DNA of 64,000 bases from Aquimixticola soesokkakensis (lineage in GTDB: Bacteria > Pseudomonadota > Alphaproteobacteria > Rhodobacterales > Rhodobacteraceae). The notes under the pieces are model-generated. The model saw nothing but the letters and a program-made list of their open reading frames with translations, did not search any database and had not been told where the DNA came from. Position 1 is the stretch's first letter. The number at the start of each line of letters is the position of its first letter. This document shows positions 25,404-34,568 of the stretch, piece by piece. Made by a program: the position numbers and the translations under genes. The DNA lies in the NCBI RefSeq assembly GCF_900172375.1, contig NZ_FWFS01000001.1, positions 372,001-436,000 on the forward strand, read 5' to 3'.

Positions 25404-26378
25404 CACCGCTGTATCGGCAGGGGTGAAGGTGACACCCAGATCGCGCGTGGCGGCGGCGTGGCTTAGGGTTGGGGTCCAGCCGAGCCATTTCACCACCAGC
25501 TTGATCTGCGGGTCGATGAGGGCCAGAAGTTTGATCATCCAGTCTGGCGCGACGCGCGTGGGGATGCGCCGTTCGGGGAATTCGGCCTTGAGCGCGCGGG
25601 TGAGCGTCGGGATGGGCGCGAAACTGTCGCAGGCGATATAGCGTTTGCCGATGCTCGCCGGCGTGGAGAGGGCGCGCACATGCATCAGGGCGACATCGTC
25701 GATATCGACAATTGGCAACACCATGTCGGGCACCATCGGGTCCTTGCCGTTGAAAAAACGTTTGATCACATTCACAGAAGACCCTGTGTGGGAATCCATC
25801 GGCGTGCCGCAGACCAGACCGGGATTGATCACGGTGAGTTGCATGTCGGGGTGCGCGCGCAGGAAGTCCCATGCCGCGCGTTCGGCAAAGATTTTCGAGC
25901 GGGTATAGGCCGAGCAGGTGTCTGCCTCGGGGTCGGAAAAATCGGCTTCGGTGATGGGGTCGGAGAGGACGCCGTGCATCACGGATTCCATCGACGCCGT
26001 CAGGACAACGCGCCTTACCCCTGCCGCTTGTGCCGCTTTCAGGGCGCGCAGGGTGCCATCGACGGCAGGTCGGATGATGTCGCTTTCATCCTTGGGCTGG
26101 CCCAGCGGGAAGGGAGACGCGGTGTGGATGACCGCATCCACGCCGGACATGGCAGTGTCCCAGCCCCGATCCTGCATGAGGTCAAGTTCGACAAAGCTGA
26201 GGCGATCCAGCGCTTTTGCGTCGGTGAGATGTCTGGCCAGCGTATCGCGCACCTCGCTTTCGCGCTTTTGCGAGCGAAGGGAGCCGCGCACCGTGTAGCC
26301 TGCGCGCAAGAGGTCCAGCGCGATGCGTTTGGCGATGAAGCCGGTGATGCCAGTCAAAAGAATGGTGCCTTGAGCCAT
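25368..26378 (-). CDS. Extended short-chain dehydrogenase (dihydroflavonol reductase-like)
   Basis: A 336-residue NAD(P)-dependent oxidoreductase of the extended SDR / DFR-like type. The dinucleotide site is LLTGITGFIAKRIA; the catalytic Tyr-Lys pair lies in AYTRSKIFAE; a VIHTASPFP loop and VINPGLVCG segment follow. It probably reduces an aldehyde or ketone; the substrate is unknown. No signal peptide. The last 36 bp overlap recO tail to tail, so the two transcripts are complementary at their 3' ends. Confidence 0.88.
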   Translation of the reverse strand: MAQGTILLTGITGFIAKRIALDLLRAGYTVRGSLRSQKRESEVRDTLARHLTDAKALDRLSFVELDLMQDRGWDTAMSGVDAVIHTASPFPLGQPKDESDIIRPAVDGTLRALKAAQAAGVRRVVLTASMESVMHGVLSDPITEADFSDPEADTCSAYTRSKIFAERAAWDFLRAHPDMQLTVINPGLVCGTPMDSHTGSSVNVIKRFFNGKDPMVPDMVLPIVDIDDVALMHVRALSTPASIGKRYIACDSFAPIPTLTRALKAEFPERRIPTRVAPDWMIKLLALIDPQIKLVVKWLGWTPTLSHAAATRDLGVTFTPADTAVLKTARFLARRP

Positions 26379-26448
26379 CGGGACGCCTCCTGCCGTTTGT
26401 TTCTCTTGGTCAATATGGCGGGCGACAGGATTTAAACAAGTGGGCTAT

Positions 26449-26489
26449 CCAAGGAGGCGCCTTGCGATAACCTGTGCTTGTATTTCCCC
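26449..26489. repeat. Displaced duplicate of the mcd 3' end (copy A)
   Basis: 39 of 41 bases match 26537-26577 (the genuine mcd end). On the minus strand it still encodes GEIQAQVIARRLLG and a stop, but TAG rather than TGA. Both internal mismatches are synonymous (ATC/ATT and AGG/CGG). It lies beyond the probable terminator of mcd and has no start. Confidence 0.9.
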
Positions 26490-26525
26490 GTGCAGGGGAA
26501 AGGATCTGTCCCCCAGACAGATCCT
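26490..26525 (-). terminator. Hairpins downstream of mcd
   Basis: AGGATCTGTC (26501-26510) / GACAGATCCT (26516-26525) is a perfect 10-bp inverted repeat with a 5-base loop, eight bases after the mcd stop. Next to it GTGCAGGGGAAA (26490-26501) can pair with TTTCCCC of copy A. T-run weak; likely terminator or mRNA 3' stabiliser. Confidence 0.65.
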
Positions 26526-26532
26526 GCCCGTG

Positions 26533-28173
26533 TCAGCCAAGGAGGCGCCGTGCAATAACCTGTGCTTGTATTTCCCCTGCACCTTCAAAGATGTTGAGGA
26601 TGCGGGCGTCGCAGAGGATGCGGCTGATTTGATATTCGAGTGCAAATCCGTTGCCGCCGTGGATTTGCAGCGCGTTATCCGCCGCCGCCCATGCCACGCG
26701 CGCGCCGAGCAGTTTTGCCATCCCTGCCTCGAGGTCGCACCGCTTGTCTTGGTCCTTTTGGTGGGCGGAGAAATAGGTGAGTTGGCGGGCGATCATGATT
26801 TCGACCGCCATCATCGCCAATTTGCCAAAGACACGCGGAAAGTCGATCAAGGCTTTGCCGAATTGCTTGCGGTCCTGGGCGTATTGCATGCCGACCTCAA
26901 GCGCGTTCTGGGCCACACCGATCGCGCGCGCAGCGGTCTGGATGCGCGCGCTCTCGAAGGTCTGCATGAGTTGCTTGAACCCTTGCCCTTCGACACCGCC
27001 CAGCAGGTTTTCTGCCTTTACCTTGAAGCCGTCAAAGCCCAGTTCGTATTCCTTCATGCCGCGATAGCCCAGCACCTCGATTTCGCCGCCGGTCATGCCC
27101 TCAGTGGGAAAGGGGTCCGCGTCGGTCCCGGGCGTCTTTTGCGCGAGGAACATCGACAGGCCTTTGTAATCGCTGGTCGTGGGGTCCGTGCGGGCAAGGA
27201 GCGTCATCATATGGGTGCGTGCGGCATGGGTGATCCATGTTTTGTTGCCCGTTACCGTGTAGCTGTCACCGTCTTTCACCGCGCGGGTACGCAACGCGCC
27301 CAGATCAGAGCCGGTGTTGGGTTCGGTGAACACGGCGGTGGGCAGGATTTCCCCGCTTGAAAGCTTGGGAAGCCAGTGCTGTTTTTGGGCCTGGGTGCCG
27401 CCGCACAGGATCAGTTCTGCGGCGATTTCGGAGCGGGTGCCAAGCGAGCCGACCCCGATGTAGCCGCGCGACAGTTCCTCCGACACAACCACCATCGCCG
27501 CTTTGGGAAAGCCGAAACCACCGAATTCCTCCGGAATGGTCAGGCCAAAGACCCCGAGTTCGGCCAGCTCTTCGACGATATCCATCGGGATCAACTCGTC
27601 TTTGAGGTGCCAGTCATGGGCAAAGGGCGCGACGCGGTCATCGGCGAAGCGGCGAAATTGCTCGCGCACCATTTCCAATTCATCGTCCAGACCGGAGGTG
27701 CCGAAGGTTGCATGCCCCGCGTTGTCCTGCATCAGACCCACGAGAGCCCCGCGTGCGGCGGTGGTGTTGCCTTTGGCAATCAGGGTTTGTGCGCTTTGAT
27801 CGGGCGTTGCCCGAATGCCCAGATCGGCGAGCCGAATGATCTCGCCCTGGTTCATCGGGATGCCGCCAAAGATTTGCGCCAGATATTCGCCAAAGGCGAT
27901 CTGGTGAAGGAGGGCTTCCATCGGGCCGAATTTTCCTGCGGCGTCGAGCCGCTCTGCCCAATCCTGCATCTGCGCCAAAGCTTCGACATAGGTCGCCAAC
28001 CACGCCAACCCGTGGGCTGCGGGTTGATCGGCCTCCATGGCGGCTGCGCTCAAGCGGCCATCCTGGGTAAAGCGGTCCTTGAGCGTTGCAGAGGCATCGG
28101 CCAAGAGCGCGCGCAGGGCCGGAAGGCTGTCGCGGGTCACTTTCAGCAGGTCAGGCAGCATGGCGTCGGTCAT
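26533..28173 (-). CDS. mcd: (2S)-methylsuccinyl-CoA dehydrogenase
   Basis: Acyl-CoA dehydrogenase of the ethylmalonyl-CoA pathway, oxidising methylsuccinyl-CoA to mesaconyl-CoA with electrons to ETF. The 546-residue length and ~150-residue N-terminal extension (with AQIFGGIPMNQGEIIRLADLG) distinguish Mcd from ordinary ~380-residue enzymes. The dehydrogenase part has TIPEEFGGFGFP, AVFTEPNTGSDLGALRT, GNKTWITHA and the C-terminal LQIHGGNGFALEY...FEGAGEIQAQV. Assignment to Mcd rather than another long acyl-CoA dehydrogenase is by recollection of family features. EtfBA and B12 genes in the same window fit the pathway. Confidence 0.85.
   Translation of the reverse strand: MTDAMLPDLLKVTRDSLPALRALLADASATLKDRFTQDGRLSAAAMEADQPAAHGLAWLATYVEALAQMQDWAERLDAAGKFGPMEALLHQIAFGEYLAQIFGGIPMNQGEIIRLADLGIRATPDQSAQTLIAKGNTTAARGALVGLMQDNAGHATFGTSGLDDELEMVREQFRRFADDRVAPFAHDWHLKDELIPMDIVEELAELGVFGLTIPEEFGGFGFPKAAMVVVSEELSRGYIGVGSLGTRSEIAAELILCGGTQAQKQHWLPKLSSGEILPTAVFTEPNTGSDLGALRTRAVKDGDSYTVTGNKTWITHAARTHMMTLLARTDPTTSDYKGLSMFLAQKTPGTDADPFPTEGMTGGEIEVLGYRGMKEYELGFDGFKVKAENLLGGVEGQGFKQLMQTFESARIQTAARAIGVAQNALEVGMQYAQDRKQFGKALIDFPRVFGKLAMMAVEIMIARQLTYFSAHQKDQDKRCDLEAGMAKLLGARVAWAAADNALQIHGGNGFALEYQISRILCDARILNIFEGAGEIQAQVIARRLLG
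26537..26577 (-). repeat. Genuine mcd 3' end, copy B of the 41-bp repeat
   Basis: Partner of copy A at an offset of 88 bp. It encodes the true C-terminus of Mcd followed by TGA. Confidence 0.9.
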
Positions 28174-28284
28174 GGTGGGTCCAATCTGTCACGAGGGCAG
28201 GTTCGTCGCGAAGGGCAGGCGTGGCTCCCTAGGAATCTCCCGCAGGTTTGTTGTCCCCTGTCTACTCACTTTGCAGGCGCAGCG

Positions 28285-28321
28285 CAATTATAATTCAACA
28301 AATTGTACTTTGGTGTACTTT
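28285..28321 (-). promoter_or_regulatory. Probable mcd promoter with direct-repeat operator
   Basis: The minus strand has a perfect TATAAT (28292-28287) about 110 bp before the mcd ATG. Upstream, the plus strand shows the direct repeat TGTACTTT at 28304-28311 and 28314-28321 (10-bp period, one helical turn), overlapping the -35 area. Candidate binding site for a carbon-responsive regulator; no -35 consensus is visible. Confidence 0.5.
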
Positions 28322-28361
28322 AATGACTTTTTGGATTTCAACGCGGGCGCATTCAAACGGC

Positions 28362-28393
28362 AAAAAAAGGCGCACCCAAAAGAGGTGCGCCTT
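28362..28393 (-). terminator. Terminator after pckA
   Basis: AAGGCGCACC (28367-28376) / GGTGCGCCTT (28384-28393) is a perfect 10-bp stem followed on the minus strand by a T-run (28368-28362). Strong Rho-independent terminator. Confidence 0.95.
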
Positions 28394-28417
28394 GAATGTC
28401 TTTACGTTTTCATCGCC

Positions 28418-30016
28418 TTAGCCGATGGCGACGGCTTTCACTTCGTCGTCGATGTAGGGCACATATTGCTCGAAGTTATCTGCGAACATCGCAACCAGTT
28501 TTTCTGCCTGTGCATCATAGGCGTCCTTGTCGGTCCACGTGCGGCGCGGGTCGAGCAGCACATCGGCCACGCCCGCGACGGACACCGGCACTTCAAAGCC
28601 GAAATTCGCATCCTTGCGGAATTCCACTTCGGCGAGGGACCCGTCGAGGGCCGCCGAGAGCAAGGCACGGGTTGCCTTGATCGGCATGCGCGAACCGGTG
28701 CCATAAGCGCCGCCGGTCCAGCCGGTGTTCACCAGCCAGCAGGTGGCGCCGTGTTTACCGATTTTTTCCTGCAAAAGCTTGCCGTATTCTTCGGGGCGGC
28801 GCGGCATGAAGGGCGCGCCAAAGCAGGTGGAAAAGGTCGGGATCGGCTCGACCACACCGATTTCGGTGCCCGGTGTCTTGGAGGTGAAGCCGGACAGGAA
28901 ATGATACATTGCCTGCGCCGGTGTCAGCCGCGCGATCGGCGGCAAGACGCCGAAAGCATCGCACGTCAGCATGATAATATGCTTGGGGTGGCCGCCAAGT
29001 GCTGTGGCCGACGCGTTGGAAATATACTCCAGCGGGTAGGCGCAGCGCATGTTGTCGGTGATCGAATTGTCTTCGAAATCAAGCGATTTGGTGTGCTCGT
29101 CGAACACCATATTCTCGATGACGGTGCCGAATTTCTTGGTGGTTTCGTAGATTTCCGGTTCTGCTTCTGCCGACAGGTTGATCGTCTTGGCGTAGCAGCC
29201 GCCTTCGAAGTTGAAGGTGCCGCGCTCGGACCAGCCATGTTCGTCGTCACCGATCAAAATGCGGCTCGGATCGGCCGAGAGGGTTGTTTTCCCGGTGCCC
29301 GACAGGCCAAAGAAAATCGCGGTATCGACGGGGTTGTTGGGCGCATGGTTGGCAGAACAGTGCATCGCCATCACGCCTTTGCCCGGCAGGATGTAGTTGA
29401 GCAGGGTGAAGACCGATTTTTTGTTCTCGCCCGCGTATTCGGTGCCGCCGATCAGGATCAGCTTTTTCTCGAAATTCAGCGCGATCACGGTCTCGGAACG
29501 GCACCCGTGCTTTTGAGGGTCCGCTTTGAAGGTCGGGCAGTTGATGATGGTGAAATCTGCGGTGAAGTCATCCAGTTCTTTCAAGCCGGGACGACGCAAC
29601 ATGGTGCGGATGAACAGCGAGTGCCACGCAAGCTCGGTCACGACCCGCACGTCAAGACGGTGGGCGGCATCCGCGCCGCCAAACAGGTCCTGCACGAAAT
29701 AGTCGCGCCCCTTCATATGCGCGATCATATCGCCGTAGAGCGCATCGAAGGCGTCGGGGGTCATGGGGGCGTTGTTTTCCCACCAGATGCTGTTTTCGAC
29801 GCTCGGCGTGCGCACGACGAATTTGTCTTTGGGCGAGCGACCGGTGTGTTTGCCGGTGGTCACAAGCATGGTGCCGCCTTCGCCAAGCGTCCCTTCGGAG
29901 CGCTTGAGCGCCTCTTCGATCAGGCCGGGCTCAAGAAGGTTATAATAGACATTGCCAAGCCCCGTGATGCCTTGATCGTCCAGGCGAAATGCCGGGTTCA
30001 CGCGTCCGGTTGTCAT
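28418..30016 (-). CDS. pckA: Phosphoenolpyruvate carboxykinase (ATP)
   Basis: Converts oxaloacetate and ATP to phosphoenolpyruvate, the entry to gluconeogenesis from C4 acids. The 532-residue protein shows [22 protein letters not shown], the kinase P-loop [35 protein letters not shown] and [12 protein letters not shown], all ATP-type PCK landmarks. The ATG at 30016 has GGGAG upstream. Divergent from chvI over 358 bp; the pckA-chvI-chvG adjacency is conserved in alphaproteobacteria, where the ChvGI system controls pckA. Confidence 0.97.
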   Translation of the reverse strand: MTTGRVNPAFRLDDQGITGLGNVYYNLLEPGLIEEALKRSEGTLGEGGTMLVTTGKHTGRSPKDKFVVRTPSVENSIWWENNAPMTPDAFDALYGDMIAHMKGRDYFVQDLFGGADAAHRLDVRVVTELAWHSLFIRTMLRRPGLKELDDFTADFTIINCPTFKADPQKHGCRSETVIALNFEKKLILIGGTEYAGENKKSVFTLLNYILPGKGVMAMHCSANHAPNNPVDTAIFFGLSGTGKTTLSADPSRILIGDDEHGWSERGTFNFEGGCYAKTINLSAEAEPEIYETTKKFGTVIENMVFDEHTKSLDFEDNSITDNMRCAYPLEYISNASATALGGHPKHIIMLTCDAFGVLPPIARLTPAQAMYHFLSGFTSKTPGTEIGVVEPIPTFSTCFGAPFMPRRPEEYGKLLQEKIGKHGATCWLVNTGWTGGAYGTGSRMPIKATRALLSAALDGSLAEVEFRKDANFGFEVPVSVAGVADVLLDPRRTWTDKDAYDAQAEKLVAMFADNFEQYVPYIDDEVKAVAIG

Positions 30017-30374
30017 TGTGCAAGCTCCCTCGCCGCGCGGGCGGCGTCTGTATTAAGTTATGTTCGCGCGAAGGGCCGTCCGCGCAGCGCCCCGCAAGCA
30101 GGTCGCTTGCACTGCCTATAACATGAGGATTTCAAACGTGAACAGCGCGCTTGCGCAACGTTAGCGCAACCAGTCAAAGTTTAGCGCAATCATCTGTCGT
30201 GCGAGTGAGAGGGGGGAGGCAGAGGTGAGGTAAATTAGCCATTAATTACCGATTTTCGGGTGTCATGGATGAAGTCATGGCAAGTGATTCGCGGTTTCGC
30301 TTGCTTTGATCCGGTGAAAAACCGAATATGGCCGAAAAAATAATTCTAGGCAGAGCAGTAAAAGGAGCCCGGTT
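30017..30374. other. Divergent pckA / chvI control region (358 bp)
   Basis: No gene. On the minus strand a TATAGG (30120-30115) could be the pckA -10. Three GCGCAA boxes lie upstream of it (separate entry). The AT-rich chvI side (about 30230-30360) ends with AAAGGAG before the chvI ATG; a single promoter could not be fixed there. Confidence 0.5.
30151..30190. promoter_or_regulatory. Three phased GCGCAA boxes (candidate response-regulator operator)
   Basis: GCGCAA occurs at 30153-30158, 30164-30169 and 30184-30189, two of them as TTAGCGCAA. The spacings are 11 and 20 bp, about one and two DNA turns, the arrangement expected for tandem OmpR-family binding. If TATAGG at 30120-30115 is the pckA -10, the boxes sit at about -43 to -82, an activator position. 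Confidence 0.55.
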
Positions 30375-31076
30375 ATGTCGCGGATCGCCTTGGTTGATGA
30401 CGACAGGAATATCCTGACGTCCGTGTCCATGACCCTTGAGGCCGAAGGCTTCGAGGTTGAAACTTACAATGATGGCCAGTCGGCGTTGGATGCGTTTAAC
30501 AAACGCCTTCCCGATATGGCGGTCTTTGATATCAAAATGCCACGCATGGATGGTATGGATCTGTTGCAGCGTGTGCGTCAGAAAACCAACATGCCGGTGA
30601 TTTTCCTCACCTCCAAGGATGACGAAATCGACGAGGTGCTCGGCTTGCGGATGGGCGCCGACGATTACGTGAAAAAACCGTTCTCGCAGCGGCTGTTGGT
30701 GGAACGTATCCGGGCGCTTTTGCGCCGGCAGGAGGCGCTTGACGGCGTTGAGGTTGCCGAAACCGAAGAGACCAAAGTGCTGGTGCGCGGCGAGTTGAGC
30801 ATGGACCCCTTGCGCCACGCCGTGACGTGGAAGGGCAATGACGTGTCCCTCACCGTGACGGAATTCTTGCTGCTGCAAGCGCTCGCGCAACGCCCCGGCT
30901 TTGTGAAATCGCGCGACCAGCTGATGGATGTGGCCTACGACGATCAGGTCTATGTCGATGACCGCACGATCGACAGCCATATCAAACGCCTGCGCAAGAA
31001 AATGCGCACTGCCGATACCGAATTTTCCGCAATCGAAACCCTTTATGGGATCGGCTACCGCTACAACGAGGAATAA
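30375..31076 (+). CDS. chvI: Two-component response regulator ChvI
   Basis: OmpR-family regulator, 233 residues. The receiver has acidic residues Asp8-Asp10, the phosphoacceptor Asp52 ([11 protein letters not shown]), Thr in FLTSKDDE and Lys in VKKPFSQ. The C-terminal winged helix runs ~140-230 ([32 protein letters not shown]). In other alphaproteobacteria ChvI/ExoR-S control acid, envelope and exopolysaccharide responses. The stop overlaps the chvG start (TAATG). Ribosome site AAAGGAG. Confidence 0.95.
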   Translation: MSRIALVDDDRNILTSVSMTLEAEGFEVETYNDGQSALDAFNKRLPDMAVFDIKMPRMDGMDLLQRVRQKTNMPVIFLTSKDDEIDEVLGLRMGADDYVKKPFSQRLLVERIRALLRRQEALDGVEVAETEETKVLVRGELSMDPLRHAVTWKGNDVSLTVTEFLLLQALAQRPGFVKSRDQLMDVAYDDQVYVDDRTIDSHIKRLRKKMRTADTEFSAIETLYGIGYRYNEE

Positions 31077-32794
31077 TGACCCTGACTTCGCATTTCGACA
31101 GGACATCCCCGAAACGCTCCAAGGATGCAGATGTCGTCCTTGGAGAGGATTGGGTTGCGCCGCAGACCGCCGATAGCGATCTGCGCGAAACGCGTGAAAA
31201 GCGCCGTGTCGTGGCGATCAACCGCTCGCCGCTGGCGCGCAAGATCATCACCTTCAACTTGATGGCGATCATCTTGATGGTCGCGGGGGTCCTCTACCTC
31301 AATCCGTTCCGCGACAGCCTTGTGAGCCAGCGCGAAGCCGCCATGGTGACCGAGGCGACATTGATCGCGGATATGTTGGAGGTTGCGGCAGGTCAGGACC
31401 AGCTTCTGACGGCTGCGGAAGTCGCGCCGATGATCGCGGTTCTCGAACTGCCCCAGCGCGAACATGTCTATGTGTACGACATGCAGGGCGCGATGATCGG
31501 CACGACGCAGGGCACCGAGCGATTGGTCTCTGCGCCGGTCGTCGGACCTGCCGAGGCGCAAAAGACAACCCTCATCACCGATTTTCTCAACATGGCTTGG
31601 GAATTTATCACCTTTGGACGGCAGTCGGAACAGGACGAACCTCTCGCGCCGGATGATGTGCAGCTTGCCCCTTTGGTCACGCAGGCGCTCGGGAATGAAA
31701 TCCACGTGAACACGGCGCAAAACGCGCGGGGCGATACGGTCTTTGCCGTGGCCGCGCCGGTGACCTTGGATGCTGGCGAGCAAACCATCGGGGTTGTCGG
31801 CCTGGTGTCCGCTGCGGGCGAGATCAACGATTTGGTCCGCGTCGAACGCGAACAGGTCCTGCAAATGTTTGTCATCGCGATCATCGTTTCGATCGGGTTG
31901 AGCCTTGTTCTGGCGTCGACCATTGCCAACCCTCTTGCGGATCTGGCGGCCGCGGCAGAAATCGGACGGGACAAAAACAGCCGCAAGGTGGCGCCGGGTC
32001 GGGTGCGCATTCCCGATCTTACCGGACGCCCCGATGAAATCGGGCGCTTGTCGGGCGCGCTGCGCGGGATGGTGACGGCGCTCTATGATCGTATCGACGC
32101 GAACGAACAATTTGCCGCGGATGTCGCCCATGAAATCAAGAATCCGCTTGCGTCCCTGCGCTCTGCAGTGGGCTCGCTGCGCTTTGTGAAAAAAGAGGAG
32201 CAGCGGGAAAAGCTTCTGGATGTCATCGACCATGACGTGCGCCGTCTTGACCGCTTGGTCAGCGATATTTCCAATGCCTCGCGGCTGGATAGCGAATTGG
32301 TCAAAGAGGAAGAAGAAAGCTTCAACCTTCTAAGCACGCTTGGAAACCTGATCACCTATCTGGGACAGGATGCGCAGGCGCGCGGGGTCGAATTCATCTC
32401 GGATCTGCCGGCGCAGCCCATCGTGATTTCCGGTCTGGAAGCACGTCTGGCACAGGTTTTTGTCAATCTGATCACCAATGCAATTTCCTTTTGCGAAGAT
32501 GGCGATGCTATCCGCGTCTGGGTGCGCAAGCGTGAAAACCGGGTGTTGATCGTGGTCGAAGACACAGGGCCGGGCATTCCCGAGCAGGCGCTGACCAAAG
32601 TGTTCAAGCGGTTCTATTCCGAACGTCCCGAGGGGCAGTTTGGCAATAACTCCGGCCTTGGTTTGGCCATTTCAAAGCAGATTGTGGAAGCACATGGCGG
32701 CGTGATCTGGGCGGAAAATATCCGCCCGACAGATGCGGATATCACATCCGACCCGCTGGGTGCGCGCTTTGTTGTCGGCCTGCCGGTCGAATAA
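31076..32794 (+). CDS. chvG: Sensor histidine kinase ChvG
   Basis: Inner-membrane sensor, 572 residues, partner of ChvI. A ~55-residue cytoplasmic N-terminus with basic residues is followed by TM1 (~62-80, IITFNLMAIILMVAG), a ~180-residue periplasmic domain, TM2 (~263-285), HAMP, the H-box with His352 (DVAHEIKNPLASLRSA), the N-box (FVNLITNAISFCED) and G-boxes (VEDTGPGIPEQAL; NNSGLGLAISKQI). In other species the periplasmic inhibitor ExoR binds the sensor domain; exoR is not in this window. Confidence 0.95.
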   Translation: MTLTSHFDRTSPKRSKDADVVLGEDWVAPQTADSDLRETREKRRVVAINRSPLARKIITFNLMAIILMVAGVLYLNPFRDSLVSQREAAMVTEATLIADMLEVAAGQDQLLTAAEVAPMIAVLELPQREHVYVYDMQGAMIGTTQGTERLVSAPVVGPAEAQKTTLITDFLNMAWEFITFGRQSEQDEPLAPDDVQLAPLVTQALGNEIHVNTAQNARGDTVFAVAAPVTLDAGEQTIGVVGLVSAAGEINDLVRVEREQVLQMFVIAIIVSIGLSLVLASTIANPLADLAAAAEIGRDKNSRKVAPGRVRIPDLTGRPDEIGRLSGALRGMVTALYDRIDANEQFAADVAHEIKNPLASLRSAVGSLRFVKKEEQREKLLDVIDHDVRRLDRLVSDISNASRLDSELVKEEEESFNLLSTLGNLITYLGQDAQARGVEFISDLPAQPIVISGLEARLAQVFVNLITNAISFCEDGDAIRVWVRKRENRVLIVVEDTGPGIPEQALTKVFKRFYSERPEGQFGNNSGLGLAISKQIVEAHGGVIWAENIRPTDADITSDPLGARFVVGLPVE

Positions 32795-33255
32795 TGCCAG
32801 CCGCGGCGGTGGCATCGGCGGGCGAAACCGAGGTTCGGCATGCGACCTGCGTCGCGCTTGACGCAGATCGCGGCCTTTTGCTGATCGGTCAATCCGGCAG
32901 CGGAAAATCGGGCCTCGCTTTGGAACTGATGGCGATGGGCCTGACGCTGGTGTCGGATGATCGCACGCAGTTGTCGCGCGGCGCGCAGGGCGTGATCGCG
33001 CGCTATCCCTCTCTGGCCAACCCCGACCTGCGGGGTGTCATCGAAGCACGAGAGCTCGGCCTGCTGCGGGCGCAGGTTTTGCCGCAGACGCAACTGCGGT
33101 TGGTCGTCGATCTTGATCACATCGAAACGGCGCGCTTGCCAGAAATGCGGTTTTTTGAATGCTGCGGGTGCAAACTGCCTCTTGCCCATCGCAGCCGCAC
33201 ACCGCATTTTAACGCTGCACTGCTACAATTCCTCAAGGAGGATCGTTTCGCATAA
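32794..33255 (+). CDS. hprK: Short HPr kinase/phosphorylase (catalytic domain only)
   Basis: A 153-residue truncated-type HprK as found in alphaproteobacteria: only the C-terminal kinase domain, with Walker A GQSGSGKS (32-39), LVSDDRTQL and [11 protein letters not shown] (the HprK signature). It should phosphorylate or dephosphorylate the regulatory Ser of HPr (gene four positions on). The start overlaps the chvG stop by one base (TAATG), coupling envelope sensing to the PTS-like branch. The missing N-terminal domain is normal for this clade. Confidence 0.93.
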   Translation: MPAAAVASAGETEVRHATCVALDADRGLLLIGQSGSGKSGLALELMAMGLTLVSDDRTQLSRGAQGVIARYPSLANPDLRGVIEARELGLLRAQVLPQTQLRLVVDLDHIETARLPEMRFFECCGCKLPLAHRSRTPHFNAALLQFLKEDRFA

Positions 33256-34172
33256 TGACTGTCGAGGATCGCACAACCGGACAGGGCGGCCACCGCCTGA
33301 TCCTTGTGACCGGCCCCTCCGGTGCGGGGCGCTCGACGGCTGTGCGCGTGCTTGAAGATATCGGTTACGAGGTGATCGACAACCTGCCGCTGTCGCTGCT
33401 ACCGCGCTTGCTGGAGGCGCCGCTGGATCGCTCGCTGGTGCTTGGCCTGGATGTGCGCAACCGTGATTTTTCGACCAATGCGGTGATTGAGGTGATTGAC
33501 GGTCTGATTGCCAATCCGGTGCATCGCGTCGAGGTGCTCTATCTGGATTGCTCTGCGGATGTGCTGCAGCGCCGGTATTCCGAAACGCGTCGCCGCCACC
33601 CCCTGGCCCCCGCCGAGAATGTGATGGAAGGGATCGGGCGCGAATTTGACCTGCTGACCCCGATCCGCGCGCGGGCCGATATTCTGATTGATACCTCGGA
33701 AATGACCCCCCACGATTTGCGTGCTGACATTGATCGGTGGTTCTCGACCGACACGGATGCAGGGCTTGCGGTGTCTGTGCATTCGTTTTCTTATAAACGC
33801 GGGCTTCCACGCGGTGTCGATATGGTTTTTGACGTGCGGTTCTTGCAAAACCCCTATTGGGAGGCGCGGTTGCGCGACCTCAACGGGCAGGACGCTGCGG
33901 TGCGTGCCTATGTGCGCGCAGATCCGCGCTTTGAGGCGTTTTTTATGCGCGTCCTTGATCTGTCGCTGATGCTGCTTCCGGCGTATACCGATGAGGGCAA
34001 GCGGCATTTTTCGATTGGATTCGGCTGTACGGGCGGGCAGCATCGCTCCGTTTCCGTGGCGGAATTCCTGTCCAAAGCCCTTGCAGAGAATGGATGGCAG
34101 GTGTCTATAAGGCACAGGGAAATTGAGCGCAGGCGTCGGGAGATGCCTGCCAAGTCGGGGTTGGACGCGTGA
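33255..34172 (+). CDS. rapZ: RapZ/YvcJ-family nucleotide-binding protein
   Basis: A 305-residue P-loop protein whose E. coli homologue is an RNase adaptor controlling GlmS through small RNAs. The N-terminal Walker A reads GPSGAGRS (20-27): Arg26 stands where Lys is usual, which may weaken ATP binding. Conserved elements include [32 protein letters not shown]-type, a C-terminal [14 protein letters not shown] and [11 protein letters not shown] (RNA-binding domain). Between hprK and the EIIA gene, with 1- and 4-bp overlaps. Confidence 0.93.
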   Translation: MTVEDRTTGQGGHRLILVTGPSGAGRSTAVRVLEDIGYEVIDNLPLSLLPRLLEAPLDRSLVLGLDVRNRDFSTNAVIEVIDGLIANPVHRVEVLYLDCSADVLQRRYSETRRRHPLAPAENVMEGIGREFDLLTPIRARADILIDTSEMTPHDLRADIDRWFSTDTDAGLAVSVHSFSYKRGLPRGVDMVFDVRFLQNPYWEARLRDLNGQDAAVRAYVRADPRFEAFFMRVLDLSLMLLPAYTDEGKRHFSIGFGCTGGQHRSVSVAEFLSKALAENGWQVSIRHREIERRRREMPAKSGLDA

Positions 34173-34558
34173 TCGGGATTGTGATCGTCGCCCATGGTGG
34201 TCTGGCGAAGGAATACCTCGCTGCTGTCGAACATGTGGTCGGCAGACAAGATGGTATTGCCGCCATCTCGATTGAGCCGAACCATGATCGCGGGGCCAAA
34301 CAGGCCGAAATTTGTGGCGCTGCCGACGATGTCGATGGCGGCGATGGTGTGGTCGTGGTCACGGATATGTTCGGCGGCTCGCCGTCGAACCTGTCGCTGC
34401 TGGCGTGTCACCAGAGCGATCGCCGTATCATCTATGGTGCCAATCTTCCGATGTTGATAAAACTGGCGAAATCGCGCAACAAATCGGTCGCGGATGCGGT
34501 GTCATCCGCGCTGACGGCGGGGCGCAAATACATCGACAGCTTTGATGTGAGTGGGTAA
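34169..34558 (+). CDS. PTS EIIA component, mannose family (regulatory)
   Basis: A 129-residue EIIA-Man domain with phospho-acceptor His9 (VIVAHGGLA) and the DMFGGSPSN and [11 protein letters not shown] motifs. No EIIB/C/D permease is present, so it acts as a regulatory phosphoprotein receiving phosphate from HPr rather than in sugar transport. Overlaps rapZ by 4 bp; the HPr gene begins 10 bp after its stop. Confidence 0.92.
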   Translation: MIGIVIVAHGGLAKEYLAAVEHVVGRQDGIAAISIEPNHDRGAKQAEICGAADDVDGGDGVVVVTDMFGGSPSNLSLLACHQSDRRIIYGANLPMLIKLAKSRNKSVADAVSSALTAGRKYIDSFDVSG

Positions 34559-34568
34559 AGAGTACACT

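Noticed and set aside
26445-26645. Small separate gene encoding GEIQAQVIARRLLG
   Set aside because: The frame is the duplicated tail of mcd joined to hairpin sequence; it has no start signal.
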